This document shows positions 47,230 to 57,241 of a DNA stretch of 64,000 bases, in pieces (position 1 is the stretch's first letter; the number at the start of each line of letters is the position of its first letter). The DNA is from Arachis hypogaea (lineage: Eukaryota; Streptophyta; Magnoliopsida; Fabales; Fabaceae): positions 59,497,546 to 59,561,545 of the forward strand of contig NC_092054.1 of the NCBI RefSeq assembly GCF_003086295.3, read 5' to 3'. The notes below the pieces were generated by a model that did not search any database, was not told the origin of the DNA, and worked only from the letters and a program-made list of their open reading frames with translations. The position numbers were made by a program, and so were the translations under genes.

Positions 47230-47682
47230 AAAATGATGAACAGAAAAAAGGGGGTTGCGTTTTACGGAACCTGGTAGGCGGAAGGGGTGGAACGGGGAAG
47301 AAGGTGGCTGCGGCGGCGTCCGGGGCGGTGGCGGGGCACGGTGTCGCGGTGGTGGCTGGTGGGGGCAGTGGCGGTGAGGGTTTCGGGTTAGTGATAGAAG
47401 AAGGGGGGTGCGGGTGGGTGGCGGAGAGAGAGGGGGGGCGCGGCTGGGTGGCCAGCGGTGGGGGCGGTGGTCGCGGAGGCAGTGGTGGAGAGGGGAGGAG
47501 AGAGGAAGAAGGGAGGGGAGGGGGTTGCGGCGGCGGCGTCCGGGGTGGTGGCGGCGTCTGGGTGGCTGGCGGTGGCGGCTGGGTGGTGGTTGGAGGGAGA
47601 GGGAGCAGAGAAGGAGAAGAGGGTTGGGGGTGGGGGGGGCTCGCGACTGATAGGGTTCGCGGGTTGGGGGGGTTATATTTTT
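47230..47682. other. GC-rich island in element B
   Basis: Roughly 450 bp rich in GGCGG/GGTGG on the plus strand (Pro codons on minus). Both strands have long ORFs of Gly/Arg or Pro repeats, which are composition artefacts. It contrasts sharply with AT-rich flanks and could be a leader or promoter-like CpG-rich island. No domain. Confidence 0.6.
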
Positions 47683-48155
47683 GAATCCACGCGGCCGCGT
47701 GGGGCACGCGGTCGCGTGGTTGGGGTGAAAATGGGAGTGACGCGATCGCGTGGGGCGCGCGATCGCATGAGAGGGGGGAAGGAAGGGTGACGCGATCGCG
47801 TGGGTCGCGCAATCGCGTCGCTGGAATTTGTGCTAAACGCACGACTCCAGCGCCGTTTTAGCGCAACTCTCTGTCTCCTTTTGGGGTGATGTGCAATCCA
47901 TGCGACGCGATCGCGTCACTCACGCGATCGTGTGGGATTGGTATTGTGCAAGTGACGCGGTCCCATGGGGCATGCGATCGCGTGGGCCAATTTGTGCGAA
48001 ACGCACAAGGGCCGCACGATTCCAGCCTAACTTTCTGTTCGTTGGATCCTTACGCCGATATATATATCACGCGGCCGCGTGGGTCACGCGGTCGCGCGGG
48101 TGGCGTTTTCCGCGATATGGCGCGATCGCATGGGGCATGCGGTCGCGTCGTGCAT
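47683..48155. repeat. Element B internal CpG palindrome array
   Basis: Repeated CACGCGATCGCGTG, CACGCGGCCGCGTG and close variants in pairs separated by 4-20 bp. The same palindromes are found in both LTRs (42650-42835, 51037-51230). Confidence 0.92.
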
Positions 48156-48302
48156 CCCTTTTTTTTTATACATGAAAAATGCAGAATGCAATGACTAATA
48201 TGAATGTTATGCATGATTCCATGTTTAATAAATTAAAATGAAAAAGGAAAAATAAAAGCAATTAACAAGAAATAAATTGAAAAAAAAGCGACCATACCAT
48301 AG

Positions 48303-48326
48303 TGGGTTGTCTCCCACCTAGCACTT
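48303..48326 (-). other. Conserved post-pol motif (element B)
   Basis: On the minus strand: AAGTGCTAGG followed by TGGGAGACAACCCA, the counterpart of the motifs at 22540 and 52894. It follows a short open frame. Confidence 0.65.
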
Positions 48327-48367
48327 TTAGTTAAAGTCCTTAAGTTGGACATTGGAGGAGTATCCTG

Positions 48368-48645
48368 TTATGGTGGCTTATGTTTAAATTCGTCCAGAAA
48401 TCTCCACCAGTGCTTGGAATGCCAATAGCCTCCGGGGTCCCAAACTAGGCACACAAAGCTTTCGAACAACTTTAAATATATTGTTAGGCTCCCGAGATGA
48501 CAAATGTCAGAATAAACTCTAGGATTCCAAGCCTTGCTTTTAAATCCGCCTCCGTCTTGATCTACATGTCTCCATTCGGGCGGGTTAAAAAGTAGAATCT
48601 CACCTTGGTGACCAAACGTTTTCCGTGATCGATGTAATTGAGCAT
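48368..48645 (-). pseudogene. Trp-rich ORF upstream of the post-pol motif in B
   Basis: A frame of about 90 codons without a clear ATG, ending at TAA 48368-48370. It contains FNPPEWRHVDQDGGG and YWHSKHWWRFLDEFKHKPP. The length and composition are unlike its low-complexity neighbours. It occupies the place where element A has its integrase-like C-terminus, so it may be the end of an ancestral pol frame. I do not recognise a named domain. Confidence 0.45.
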
Positions 48646-48822
48646 GATACTAATCCGTGTACTTCGAGGTGAAGCGTGGAACCTTATTGAACCTTGTGCA
48701 CCAGCTCTGAGTACGAGCCATTTCCCTCTTACTCTTAAAGCCGCAGAGAGCTCTAAGCTGGCCATCTGTTTCAAGCAAACCATATTCAAGTGAATAAGTA
48801 AAATTACAAGTTAAGGATTATA

Positions 48823-49951
48823 CCCACTTGAAGCTTGTATTAGGTGTTTTTGGTGGTTCTGCAAGTTCTGTTTCCTTGTGCTCTTCTGTGAATTCCTCCA
48901 CTTCTTTGCAAAGATCTTCAATTGTATCTGTGTCCTGGTCAAAGTCTTCTATGTCTTCCTCACCACTTGAGTCATAGATTGGAGGTTGAGAGAAATCTAC
49001 CTCTGCATCATCTTCATATTCACTTGGGAAAGATTCTTCTATCTCAGAGAATTCACTTGCGGATGCAAGTTCATCACTAAGAGAGCTAGACTTGTGACTA
49101 TTATCATCAAGGGAATTTATTTCTTAGATTATTCCGTCTGATTCTTCATAAACGATTTGCCTTGGAGAAATATCCTCCTTAGCATCAACTGTAGCATCCT
49201 GGATGGAGTTTTCCTCAATTCTGGATTCCCATGGAGGTTCAGCATCTCCTAGATCTTCAACCAACTCTTCTTCTTGAACAAAGACAGCTTCTTCTAATTG
49301 TTCCAGTACAAATTCATGCTCTGTCTTGTCCACTGGAGTTTCTGGCACTTCCTTCATGCTCTGCTCTTCATTGGGCTGTCCACATGGAGCTGTGGTTGAT
49401 CCTTGTATATTTGAGTGCCTAGAAGCCCATTGAATCATCGCTTGTTCCAGTTGTTTAATGGTTGTTTGGAATTTAATTATTGTTTCCCTTAGGCGATCCT
49501 CTACTTCTCGGGTTGCTGGACTTGGACATGCTACAAAGGAAAGTGGTGGTGATTGGGAGCGATTGGATTGGTATTAGGGTAAGGATGGATCATACGGTGG
49601 CGAATGGTGAAGAGAAGCTTGTGAGTGTGGTGGTTCAAGGTTATGTTGAAAGGGTGGTTTATATGCACGGGGTGGGGCTTGTTGGCAGTCACAAGGTTGT
49701 CCACCATGTCTTTCAGCTGGGTATGCATTGTGGAATGGTCTTTGTCAAGGATATCTCGGAGGGTGTTGCTGCCAAAAGGGTTGATTAGATCCTCTTGGTT
49801 CCATCCATCCTTGATTGGTCTGACCTTGATGCACATTCCTGTTGTAACTTTTATTTCCTTTAACAACATTAGAACCAAACTCAAAGCGAGAGGGGTGAGA
49901 GTTCATAGTAGCAAATAAAGGTAAAAAGGGAAAACAAAAATAAATAAACAA
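48823..49951 (-). pseudogene. Element B gag-linker remnant
   Basis: A broken reading frame, minus strand, passing through at least two frames (49951-49745, then 49740-48823). It is Gln/Asn/His/Pro-rich first (QTNQGWMEPRGSNQPFWQQH), then strongly acidic (for example EQLEEAVFVQEEELVEDLGD). Composition resembles the linker after the gag domain in element A (41200-41450). The gag core is absent. The region lies just after the primer site, so most of gag was deleted. One TAA interrupts near 49122. Confidence 0.6.
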
Positions 49952-50000
49952 GCAAAAGAAAAATATTTACAATAACCAATAATAAGGCACACGTTAGCAG

Positions 50001-50019
50001 TTCCCCGGCAACGGCGCCA
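50001..50019 (-). promoter_or_regulatory. Element B primer-binding site
   Basis: Minus strand TGGCGCCGTTGCCGGGGAA, 3 bp from the 5' LTR. It is an exact match to the 3' end of plant tRNA-Asp over its first 17 bases. Confidence 0.92.
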
Positions 50020-50022
50020 TTT

Positions 50023-51532
50023 TGACGAGAAGATTTTTACCAGTAAAGAGATTCATAGAAACATTCGCGTTGTAGATATAGTCTCTAAACCGACAAAAAT
50101 CCATTCGTACAAACGTTTTGGGTGTCACAAGTAACAAACCCCTTTAAAAATTGATAACCGAGTATTCAAACCTCGGGTCGTCTTCTCAAGGAACTGCGAG
50201 AAAGTATGTTCTTATTATTGGCTATAGAGGTTGTAATCGGGGTTTAGAAGATGAGAAGCAAGTAATTTGAATGACAGGTAAAGTAAATGGCAATTAAAAA
50301 TAAATAAATACTGTAAAGCAAACTTTTGGCAAGGTAAGAGAAGTTGGAGGTCCAACGTAGTTATCTCTCTCAACTATAATGAAAGTTGAATCTAAACTCC
50401 ACTTGATCAACCTGTACCAAGGCAAGGAAAGTCAAGGGACTAATTAAATTGACCTTTGAATCCTATTTATTTCCTAAGAAAAGGTTGGAATTACTTAAGT
50501 TCAGCTCAATTAGCAAGATAACGATTATCAATTATGTTGAGTTTAATAACTGTTGAGTTACTAAATTCTTAACCAGAACCAAAAGGGGAAAAAGTAAAAT
50601 TGCTGGAATGATAAAAAATGTCCTTAGATGGGAAGCAATGGTAACATAAATCAAAGAGAACAATCATAAACTGAAAATACCTCAATTATCATTAATTCAA
50701 ATAATAGTTTGTAACATGTAAGAATTCTTAGATCAAATTATAATAATCAATTCAAATATTGGAATAAATAAATAGAAGTAAAACTAAAATAAAAGAACAT
50801 TAAACCTGGGATCCAGAGTTACTCTTAAAACAAGAAGAAATCCTAAATCCTAAAAGAGAGAGAAAAGATCTCCCTCTCAACTAAATCTAAATCATTGAAA
50901 GGTAAAATATGCGAGCTCCCTTTGAATGGGTGCATTTCCACACTTTATAACCTCTGGTCTATGCTGTCTGTACTTGGATCTGGGCCAAAAAGGGCTTCAG
51001 AATTCACTGGGGGCGTATTCTGTAATTTCTGGTGCGTGGCCTCTGTCACGCGTCCGCGTGGGTCACGCGGTCGCGTCATTTGGAGCTTTTCCTTGCCACG
51101 CGGTCGCGTCAGTCATGCGACCGCGTCATATGCGTTCTGCTTAAGGCGCGCGATCGCGTCAGTCATGCGGCCGCGTCGCTGCTGATTCGTGCTTGGCACG
51201 CGATCGCATCATCCATGCGATCGCGTGAATACCAGTTTCCTTCAAAGCTCCGTTTTGTTTTCTCCTTCCATTTCTGTATGTTTTCTTTTCCGTCCTTTAA
51301 GTCATTCTGCCTTAGAAAATCTGAAACTACTCAACACACTGATCACGGCATCGAATGGGAATAAAGGTAATTAAATTAATTAATTTTAAAGCTTAGGAAA
51401 CATGTTTTTCATTTACATCACATAATAAGGAAGGGAAAGTAAAATCATGTAATTAATGTGAATAAGTAGGTGAAGGATTGTATAAATCACTCAAATTAAG
51501 CACAAAAGAACTCATGAAATATGGGTTTATCA
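50023..51532 (-). repeat. Element B 5' LTR
   Basis: 1,510 bp, TGACGAGAAG to GGGTTTATCA on the plus strand. Its CpG palindromes lie at 51037-51230. A TATA-like TTATAAAG on the minus strand (50943-50950) is the best core promoter candidate. Confidence 0.93.
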
Positions 51533-51537
51533 GTGAC

Positions 51538-52860
51538 ACAGAGAAGAATCCGGGAGGTGAAACAAGGAAAGTAAGATGGGAAGATTGCAAGATGGTCACT
51601 ATAAGTGATAAGGAGACTGAGGACAAGTCAAACGAGTTGGTAGAACAACCTGGAGACACCTCAATAGAGAAGGAGGAAAAAGATCACCAAGAACCAGAAA
51701 TCTCACAACAGGAGCTGCTGAGGCTTTATGCACCCTTTTCCCAACTACTCAAGGGTGCTGTTGAGAAGAGAATATACTCAAGATTTCTTGACTTGTTTGC
51801 ATCTCTGAATGTCAACATACCATTCATCAAGACCATCCAACAAATGCCTGCATACATCAAATACATGAAGGAACTGCTCCCTAGGAAAAGCTCACTCAAA
51901 GGAGGCCAAACTATAGTAATGAACAAGGAGTGCAGTGCCCTCATTCAACCACAGTTGCCTACAAAAAGAAAAGATCCAGGGAGTTTTCATGTCCCATGTG
52001 CCATAGGAGAAATAATGTTTGATAAAGCACTCTGCGATTTGGGAGTAAGCATCAACTTAATGCCCTTATCCCTGGTGAAGAGGCTGAAGATCAATGAGAT
52101 AATGCCCACAGATGTAGTCATCAAGCTGGCTGACAAAACTCAAAAACAAGCAATAGGAGTGGTGGAAAATGTGTTGGTAAAGGTTGGGAAATACTTTCTT
52201 CCCACAGACTTCGTCATCCTGGACATGGAAGAGAGTCACACTCACCCAATCATATTGGGAAGACCATTCCTAGCTACAGCCAGAGCACTCATAGATGTTG
52301 AGCGAGGGGAGCTAATATTGAGGATCCATGATGAATGACTCAGTTTTAATGTCTTCAAACTCTCACAAGAAGCAGACCAAGAGAACAAAGAACCAAGCAA
52401 AGATCATAATGAGATACTGAAAGAGGAAGCAAGCATTGAAGCACAACCAGCCCAGCTGGGAAAGCCCTTGCTTGATGAACAAGGAAATAAGCAGTTGTCA
52501 CAGCTCAAGGAAAAGCTGGAGGAACCTAAACCACCAGAGACATGTGAAGACAACAACAAAATTCCCTTAGAAGAAGAAGTCACAAAGAGCAAGGCAACAT
52601 CAAAAGGAACAAAGAAGAAGGTACCAAGGAGGTGGAGGAACAAGAAGATCCCTACCGAGGACTTCTCTCCAGGGGATAAAGTGATCTCAGCTTACTTCCC
52701 AGATATCCCCCCTGATCTCCCCACTGTACCATCTCAGTTACCTAAGGTCTTCACTATCAACAGAGTTCTCTCCTTGGAACATGTAGAGATCATTGATACA
52801 ACCAATGGATATAAGTCCAAGGCAAGAGGGGAGGACTTGAAGCACTATCAACCTCCCTGA
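51538..52860 (+). pseudogene. Element A protease and pol C-terminal remnant
   Basis: Continues the element A frame after B: removing B and one GTGAC rejoins the codons in phase. The retroviral-type aspartic protease is recognised by LCDLGVSINLMPLSLVKRL (Asp at the active site; usual DLGASIN) and ILGRPFLATARALIDVERG. A TGA at 52336 interrupts; the frame then stays open to 52860. The last part (GDKVISAYFPDIPP, then NRVLSLEHVE) resembles the C-terminal end of a Ty3 integrase. RT, RNase H and the integrase core are missing between them, probably by one internal deletion. Confidence 0.85.
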
Positions 52861-52893
52861 TGAAGAAGAAACGTCAAGCTAGTGATGCTAAAG

Positions 52894-52917
52894 AAGCGCT
52901 TCATAGGAGGCAACCCA
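52894..52917 (+). other. Conserved post-pol motif (element A)
   Basis: AAGCGCTT then GGAGGCAACCCA, 33 bp after the pol-frame stop. Corresponds to 22540-22563 in L1. Confidence 0.7.
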
Positions 52918-53714
52918 TGTTTTATATGCCTTTAATAGTGAATAAGTCAATATTCATGAATTCCAACCCAAACTTGACAAACACTTGGTGAAATCCTTAT
53001 TATGCAGTATATAGTGAAGAACAAGTTTGGTGTTCAAAGCATGCCAAGAAAGCATGGATGCAACTCAGAGCATGCTAGTCTTGGAGCTTTGAACAAAACT
53101 TTTCATCACAGTGCTCCAAACTAAGTTTGGTGTCACCCAGGGTGCCACAAATATGCATATAAGGATGCACAGTTAGTTAGTTAGTTGGTGTTCATGAATA
53201 AACAACCTAATCCTTTTTCTTTACTATACTAGCCGTAAAGTTTAATTTTTATGATATTGAATTTTCTTATTTTATTTTTATAGGGAAAAGGAGAGGAGCA
53301 TTGAAGGGGATTGATTGGACAATTAAATGAAAAAGGTTCGGCCACTCCATGAAGAGAAACTACACCCTTGTCTCAAGAAGGAATGCATTGGAAATTGTTG
53401 CCATGCAACATTGAAAAAAGGAGACCCTTGGAGACCGAACCAATAACCTTCATAAAGTGATGATCCTTGTCCTTTCTCCATGCACAACCCCAACCGTCCA
53501 TCAAGCAACCATTCCATCAATCCACACCCTCCACTCACTCATAATCTCCCTATATAAATGAGTCCTAGTGCATACTTACCCCTCACATTCAAATTCCCAC
53601 TCTCCACACTTCACACTTTCGGCATCCAAAACCCCTTCATCACACCTCGTCTTAACCAACCAAATTCCTCATCTATCCTTACCTTCCAATCCCCTCACAC
53701 AGCAACTCAAATTC
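52918..53714 (+). other. Element A region between pol and the last ORF
   Basis: Untranslated sequence with two AAGTTTGGTGT motifs (53023-53033, 53123-53133) and a T-rich tract before 53280. The final 200 bp are CT- and AC-rich, leader-like. No conserved protein. Confidence 0.65.
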
Positions 53715-54101
53715 ATGGCATCTTCAAGCTCCAAGAGGCAAAAGAGGAAGGAACCAATGGAGAACATTCCTTTCGATGAGAAGAGATTCAAAACTGCCTT
53801 CCATGAACAAGAATTTGAAAGGATCAAGATCAAGAAGATATTGCCTGAGTTAACCTTCCAAATCAATGAAGACGAGTGCCCACAGATTCGGGAGAAAATT
53901 GAACAAAGAGGGTGGCAAAGGCTCACCAATCCAGAGGGGAAGATCAATGCAAACCTCATCAAAGAGTTCTACGCAAATGTGGTTAGAGAAGACAAAACCA
54001 GGGCCCCAACCTTCAAAAGCTATGTACGAGGAAAGGAGGTAGACTTCAGCCCAAATGCTATAACAGGAACTCTTCACTTGAAATCACCACATTTTGATGA
54101 G
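53715..54101 (+). pseudogene. 'Putative plant transposon protein' ORF of A, cut by C
   Basis: ATG 53715 opens MASSSSKRQKRKEP, a basic NLS-like start as in element B. The domain signature follows: KIEQRGWQRLTNPEG, then LIKEFYANVV. After 129 residues element C is inserted and its first codon (TGA at 54102) ends the frame. The rest of this gene lies beyond C, outside the window. Compared with L1 and B orthologues, at least two thirds are missing here. Confidence 0.85.
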
Positions 54102-55636
54102 TGATGAGAGGATATTTTATACGCTTTTTGGGGTTAATTTCATATAGTTTTTAGTATGTTTTAGTTAGTTTTTAGTTTATTTTCATTAGTTTCTAGGAAA
54201 AATTCATATTTCTAGACTTTACTATGAGTTTGTGTGTTTTTCTATAATTTCAGGTATTTTCTGGCTGAAATTGAGGGAGCTGAGCAAAAATCTGATTCAG
54301 GTTGAAAAAGGACTGCTGATGCTGTTGGATTCTGACCTCTCTGCACTTGGAATGGAATTTCTGGAGCTACAGGAGTCTAAATGGCGCGCTTCCAATTGCG
54401 TTGGAAAGTAGACATCCAGGGCTTTCCAGAAATATATAATAGTTCATACTTTACTCAAGGATAGATGACGTAAACTGGCGTTCAACGCCAGTTCCATGTT
54501 GCTGTCTGGCGTCCAGCGCCAGAAACAAGTTACAAGTTGGAGTTCAACGCCAGAAAAGGATCCAAAGCTGGCGTTGAACGCCTAAAACAGCCCTATGCAC
54601 GTGATTAGCTTAAGTCTCAGCCCCAGCACACACCAAGTGGGCCCCAGAAGTAGATTTCTGCACCATCTATCATAGTTTGTTCATTTTCTGTAAACCTAGG
54701 TTACTGGTTTAGTATTTAAACAACTTTTAGATGTTTATTTCGCATCTCATGACATTTTAGATCTGAACTTTGTACCTTTTGACGGCATGAGTCTCTAAAC
54801 TCCATTGTTGGGGGTGAGGAGCTCTGCTGTGTCTCGATGAATTAATGCAAGTATTTCTGTTTTCCATTCAAACATGCGTGTTCCTATCTAAGATATCCAT
54901 TCGAACTTTAATATGAATGTGATGAACGTGACAATCATCATCATTCCTCCACGAACGCGTGCCTGACAACCACTTATGTTCCACCGTAGAATGAATGAAT
55001 ATCTCTTAGATCTCTTAATCAGAATCTTCGTGGTATAAGCTAGATGATGGCAGCATTCAAGAGAATCCGGAAAGTCTAAACCTTGTCTGTGGTATTCCGA
55101 GTAGGATTCAGGGATTGAATGACTGTGATGAGCTTCAAACTCGCGAGTGCTGGGCGTAGTGACAGACGCAAAAGGATAGTAAATCCTATTCTGGTACGAT
55201 TGAGAACCTGCAGATGATTAGCCGTGCGGTGACAGCGCATCTGGACCCTTTTCACTGGAAGGATGGATGGTAGCCATTGACAACGGTAATCCACCAACAC
55301 ACAGCTTGCCATAGGAGGACGTGCGTGCGTGAATCAGAAAACAGAGGAAAGCAGAATTTCAGAAGACAAAGCATCTCCAAAACTCCAACATATTCTCCAT
55401 CATTGCATACAAGTATAATTTGTGTTCTGCCCTTTTATTCCTTGCAATCAAATTTGATAAGTGAATTATTTTATTGTCTTCTTGACTAAGAGTTACAAGA
55501 TAACCATAGATTGCTTCAAGCCAACAATCTCCATGGGATCGACCCTTACTCACGTAAGGTATTACTTGGACGACCCAGTGCACTTGCTGGTTAGTGGTAC
55601 GAGTTGTAAAAAGTGTGATTTACAATTCGTGCACCA
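54102..55636 (+). repeat. Element C 5' LTR
   Basis: Contains CTGGCGTTCAACGCCAG-type palindromes (54473-54590) and a possible TATA-like TATTTAAA near 54712. Shares the general plan of the L1 LTR, including a TTTCTGGCTGAAATTGAGGG block near the left end. Confidence 0.92.
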
Positions 55637-55642
55637 AGTTTT

Positions 55643-55659
55643 TGGCGCCGTTGCCGGGG
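55643..55659 (+). promoter_or_regulatory. Element C primer-binding site
   Basis: TGGCGCCGTTGCCGGGG, complementary to the 3' end of plant tRNA-Asp, as in Athila-type Ty3/gypsy elements. Confidence 0.93.
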
Positions 55660-56326
55660 GTTGTTTGAGTTTGAACAACTGACGGTGAATCTTGTTGCTT
55701 AGATTAGGAAATTTTTGTCTTTTGGGTCAGAGTCTTTTATTTTCTTTTCAAAAATTTTTCAAAAAAAATAATTTTTCTATTAAATCTCGTACCAAACTTT
55801 AAGTTTGGTGTTTTCTTGTTGATTTCCCTTTGTTTTTCGAAAATTTTATTTTGGTTTTCTAAAATTTTAAGTTTGGTGTTCTTTCTTCATGTTCTTGTGT
55901 TCTTGTGAGTCTTCAAAGTGGTCTTGAGTTTTCCTTGTGTCTTGATCTTAAAATTTTTAAGTTTGGTGTTCCTTGGTGTTTTCCCTCCAAAATTTTCGAA
56001 AACAAGGAGCATTAGATCTAAAAATCTTAAATCTTGGGCTATCTTATTGTTTCTCTCTTTCCTCTTTAAATTCAAAAATATCTTTTCTCTCTTTTTTTTT
56101 AAAAAAAAATTTTCGAAATTTATTTTAAAATTCAGACTTTTTTTCAAATTTAAAATCTTTTTCAAATCATATCTTTTTCAAAACTTCCTGACCACTTTCT
56201 CTCTCCTCATTTTTTTCGAAAATCTTCACCTATTTTTATTTATTTTATTTTAATTTATTTTATTTTTGAAATAAATAAATAAATAAAAATAAATTTTTTA
56301 TTTTACATCATCTCCCTTTCTCCATC
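55660..56326 (+). other. Element C leader
   Basis: T-rich 5' untranslated region with three AAGTTTGGTGT motifs (55801-55811, 55869-55879, 55959-55969). The first is in an inverted repeat, ACCAAACTT/AAGTTTGGT. Confidence 0.8.
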
Positions 56327-57241
56327 ATGGATCTAAGTGGAAATGAACAGTCCAGGAGGACTCTGGGGTCATATGCTAACCCCTCTACTGCTTCATATGG
56401 GAGTAGTATCTGCATACCCTCCATTGGAGTCAGTAGCTTTGAGTTGAATCATCAGCTCATTATCATGGTGCAGCAAAGCTGCCAGTATTCCGGTCTTCCA
56501 CAGGAAGAACCTACAGAGTTTCTGGCACAGTTTTTACAAATTGCTGACACAGTACATGATAAGGAAGTAGATCAGGATGTCTACAGATTATTACTGTTTC
56601 CATTTGCTGTAAAACACCAAGCCAAGAGGTGGTTAAATAACCAACCTAAGGCTAGCATAAGGACATGGAAACAGTTGACAGAAAAATTCCTGAATCAATA
56701 CTTTCCTCCAAAACGGATGACACAGCTAAGGCTGGACATCCAAGGCTTTAAACAAGGAGATAATGAATCTCTTTATGATGCCTGGGAGAGATACAGAGAG
56801 ATGCTACGAAAATGCCCCTCTGAAATGTTTTCAGAGTGGGTTCAGTTAGACATCTTCTATTATGGGCTTACAGAAAGAGCTCAGATCTCTCTAGATTGCT
56901 CAGCTGGTGGATCTATCCACATGAGAAAGACAATTGAAGAAGCTCAAGAGCTCATTGATACAGTTGCTAGAAATCAGTATCTGTACCTAAGCAGTGACTC
57001 TTCCATGAAAGAAGAGGCTAAAACAGTAACTGCTGAACTTAGTCCTGCAGAGCAAGCTGCTGAATTCAATCAGCAATTGGATTTTCTAACAAAGCAGTTA
57101 GCTGAATTCAAGGATAAACTACAAGAGACAAGGATGGCTAATATAAACATGGAAGTACAACTAAAGCAAACAAAGCATCAGCTGTCAAAACAAATAACAG
57201 AAGAATGCCAAGCAATTCAATTAAGAAGTGGGAAGCACTAA
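56327..57241 (+). CDS. Element C gag
   Basis: 304 codons from ATG 56327. The retrotransposon gag domain is clear: VYRLLLFPFAVKHQAKRWL, NQYFPPKRMTQLRLDIQ, and EWVQLDIFYYGLTERAQ, followed by a helical region (AEFNQQLDFLTKQLAEFKD). No zinc knuckle is seen. The stop at 57239 arises from a one-base loss: in the next frame the polyprotein continues without a break from about 57236. Gag should build the particle. Confidence 0.92.
   Translation: MDLSGNEQSRRTLGSYANPSTASYGSSICIPSIGVSSFELNHQLIIMVQQSCQYSGLPQEEPTEFLAQFLQIADTVHDKEVDQDVYRLLLFPFAVKHQAKRWLNNQPKASIRTWKQLTEKFLNQYFPPKRMTQLRLDIQGFKQGDNESLYDAWERYREMLRKCPSEMFSEWVQLDIFYYGLTERAQISLDCSAGGSIHMRKTIEEAQELIDTVARNQYLYLSSDSSMKEEAKTVTAELSPAEQAAEFNQQLDFLTKQLAEFKDKLQETRMANINMEVQLKQTKHQLSKQITEECQAIQLRSGKH

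Larger units (their letters stand above)
41644..51532 (-). mobile_element. Complete LTR element B inserted in A
   Basis: 9,889 bp with LTRs of 1,497 and 1,510 bp (TAACGAGAAG or TGACGAGAAG to GGGTTTATCA) flanked by the 5 bp duplication GTGAC (41639-41643, 51533-51537). The primer site and ORFs read on the minus strand, so 50023-51532 is its 5' LTR. LTRs are nearly identical apart from a 13 bp length difference, so B is young. RT and integrase are missing. It keeps a gag-linker remnant, a GC-rich palindrome region, a post-pol motif and a large 'putative plant transposon protein' ORF. Confidence 0.93.
37388..54101 (+). mobile_element. LTR element A, non-autonomous Ty3/gypsy-type, interrupted
   Basis: Order: 5' LTR (37388-39850), tRNA-Asp-type primer site (39857-39873), gag (40135-41643), element B, then protease (51538-52338), a C-terminal integrase-like stretch, a post-pol motif and a 'putative plant transposon protein' ORF that element C cuts at 54102. 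RT, RNase H and the integrase core are missing, so A cannot replicate alone. The 3' LTR is beyond the window. It is inserted in CAC2. Confidence 0.88.

Noticed and set aside
47192..47842. 216-codon proline-rich ORF (minus) and Gly-rich ORFs (plus)
   Set aside because: They run through the GC-rich island and CpG palindromes of element B. Open frames on both strands are explained by base composition.
53323..54077. Minus-strand ORFs opposite element A's last ORF
   Set aside because: Shadow frames of the plus-strand gene and its leader, with no recognisable domain.
55643..55659. tRNA-Asp gene
   Set aside because: Only the 3' complement used as a primer-binding site is present. No cloverleaf can be drawn here or at 39857 or 50001.
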